From positions 1-6,237 of the forward strand of contig JAAZHN010000114.1 in NCBI GenBank assembly GCA_012510695.1: a stretch of 6,237 bases of DNA, written 5' to 3'. Within the stretch, counting starts at the first letter, position 1. The number at the start of each line of letters is the position of its first letter. Below, one piece after another: positions 5,380 to 6,237 of the stretch. This stretch comes from Mollicutes bacterium (GTDB lineage: Bacteria; Bacillota_I; Bacilli_A; RF39; UBA660). The position numbers and the translations under genes are program-made. Below the pieces are notes generated by a model that searched no databases, was not told the origin of the DNA, and saw nothing but the letters and a program-made list of their open reading frames with translations.

Positions 5380-6237
5380 CTAAATTTCTAATAAAAACAT
5401 ATTAAAGCCAATATACTCATCTATTTCGCCGACCTTTATTTGATAATCAAGATCAGCTAATTTAACAAGATTATCTAATAAATCATCACTCATAAAGTTA
5501 TGAGCTTTTTCTCTAGCCAATTTAACTGGATAATCACTATTCATTTTTAAATTTCTAGCTATTTGACTATCAGTAAGGTTAGTATTTTTAGTTATGTACA
5601 TCAATCTATATTCATTTGCTAACAAAGAGATTAAGGGAATAATGCTATTTCCTTGATCAATATAACGATTTAAGATTGGGTAATATTCATTAATGTTTTT
5701 CTTAACAATCGCATCTTTAAGTAAAAATATTTCATCACTTTCATATTCTGAAGTATATGAATCAATCAATTCTTTAGTTATCGGTTCATTTTTATCGGCA
5801 ATTACTAATAATTTATTTAATTCATTTAGCATAATATCATAATTTTTCAAACATTTTTCCCACAAAAGTGTAATTAAGTTCATTGACATTTCATAACCTT
5901 CAGTATTTAAATATGAACCAATCCTTTTTAAATAATCACTGTCAGTGTATTCAATTGAACTTATTACTTTTAAATTACTTTTTAAGGTTTTAGTTAACTT
6001 TCTTCTTTCATCCATCTTTTTATTCGCGATTATTAATAAAGTTACATGAGGATTTGGATTTTTAAAATAATTGGTTAAATAATTATCAATTATATCCATT
6101 TCTGACTTTGGAATTTTTCCAGTAATATTTTTAAGAATGATTATTTTCATCTCATTAAATAAAGAAACACTGTTTATTTCTTCAATTACATTACTAAAGT
6201 CATCAACTTCTAAATCAAAAGAATGATGACTTTGAAA
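5380..6237 (-). CDS. holA: DNA polymerase III delta subunit (partial at the 5' end)
   Basis: HolA is the delta subunit of the clamp loader. It binds and opens the beta sliding clamp and works with delta' (HolB) and tau/gamma (DnaX). The reading frame stays open to the right edge: 29 codons precede the ATG at 6150 and encode FQSHHSFDLEVDDFSNVIEE followed by INSVSLFNE. This matches the delta N-terminal domain pattern, in which a helix and an SLF-type turn precede the KIIILKN strand. The 6150 ATG also lacks a Shine-Dalgarno, so the true start is outside the window. The visible 285 residues compare with about 320-350 for the family. The C-terminal clamp-loader collar region, with IIPLISLLANEYRLMY and KLADLDYQIKVGEID, is intact. 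Residues after the N-terminal strand (TLLIIANKKMDERRKLTK) fit the degenerate ATPase-like fold of delta. The gene is followed by tex in one operon. Confidence 0.93.
   Translation of the reverse strand, partial: FQSHHSFDLEVDDFSNVIEEINSVSLFNEMKIIILKNITGKIPKSEMDIIDNYLTNYFKNPNPHVTLLIIANKKMDERRKLTKTLKSNLKVISSIEYTDSDYLKRIGSYLNTEGYEMSMNLITLLWEKCLKNYDIMLNELNKLLVIADKNEPITKELIDSYTSEYESDEIFLLKDAIVKKNINEYYPILNRYIDQGNSIIPLISLLANEYRLMYITKNTNLTDSQIARNLKMNSDYPVKLAREKAHNFMSDDLLDNLVKLADLDYQIKVGEIDEYIGFNMFLLEI

Noticed and set aside
3228..5394. Near-identical C-terminal LLEI endings of Tex and HolA, considered as a sign of a duplication or a shared tag
   Set aside because: Only four residues match, the proteins are otherwise unrelated, and leucine, glutamate and isoleucine are very common in AT-rich genomes.
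6148..6150. ATG at 6150 as the holA start
   Set aside because: There is no Shine-Dalgarno, and the open frame upstream encodes residues typical of the delta subunit N-terminal domain.

Overview
The window is AT-rich DNA from a low-GC Gram-positive bacterium of the Bacillota, probably Bacilli, Erysipelotrichia or an uncultured Mollicutes-like gut lineage. The evidence is strong GGAGG-type ribosome binding sites, an RNase HIII, Gram-positive-style holA and Tex proteins, and a divergent rnhC/cvpA-trxA arrangement that recalls the Bacillus rnhC-zapA-cvpA-polX-mutS2...trxA region. The tryptophans I checked are TGG, so the Mycoplasma code (TGA = Trp) is not indicated. None of the seven visible stop codons is TGA (four TAA, three TAG).

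Layout, left to right. (1) 1-705, minus strand: a prepilin-like protein with a class III signal peptide and a C-terminal segment resembling a bacterial Ig-like domain. Another gene starts immediately downstream and runs off the left edge; its first 14 residues look like the start of an exported or membrane protein. (2) 807-1160, plus: a YigZ/IMPACT family protein reduced to its N-terminal domain. (3) 1167-2195, minus: a CvpA-family membrane protein followed 12 bases later by thioredoxin. (4) 2279-3211, plus: RNase HIII, divergent from cvpA. (5) 3228-6237, minus: DNA polymerase III delta subunit (holA, whose 5' end lies beyond the right edge) followed 10 bases later by the RNA-binding transcription accessory protein Tex.

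The genes alternate in direction. Two short divergent intergenic regions (705-807 and 2195-2279) carry back-to-back promoter-like sequences. Two convergent junctions (around 1151-1176 and 3193-3229) carry hairpins that can serve as terminators in both directions and contain or abut the stop codons of both genes. At all three same-strand junctions the upstream stop codon touches or overlaps the downstream Shine-Dalgarno sequence.

Most of the window is housekeeping: genome maintenance (rnhC, holA), RNA metabolism (tex) and redox (trxA). The least ordinary part is the pilin-like locus at the left edge. I see no phage, transposon, CRISPR, tRNA or rRNA sequence, and no clear evidence of a new multi-gene system. 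No stretch over about 100 bases lacks a gene.
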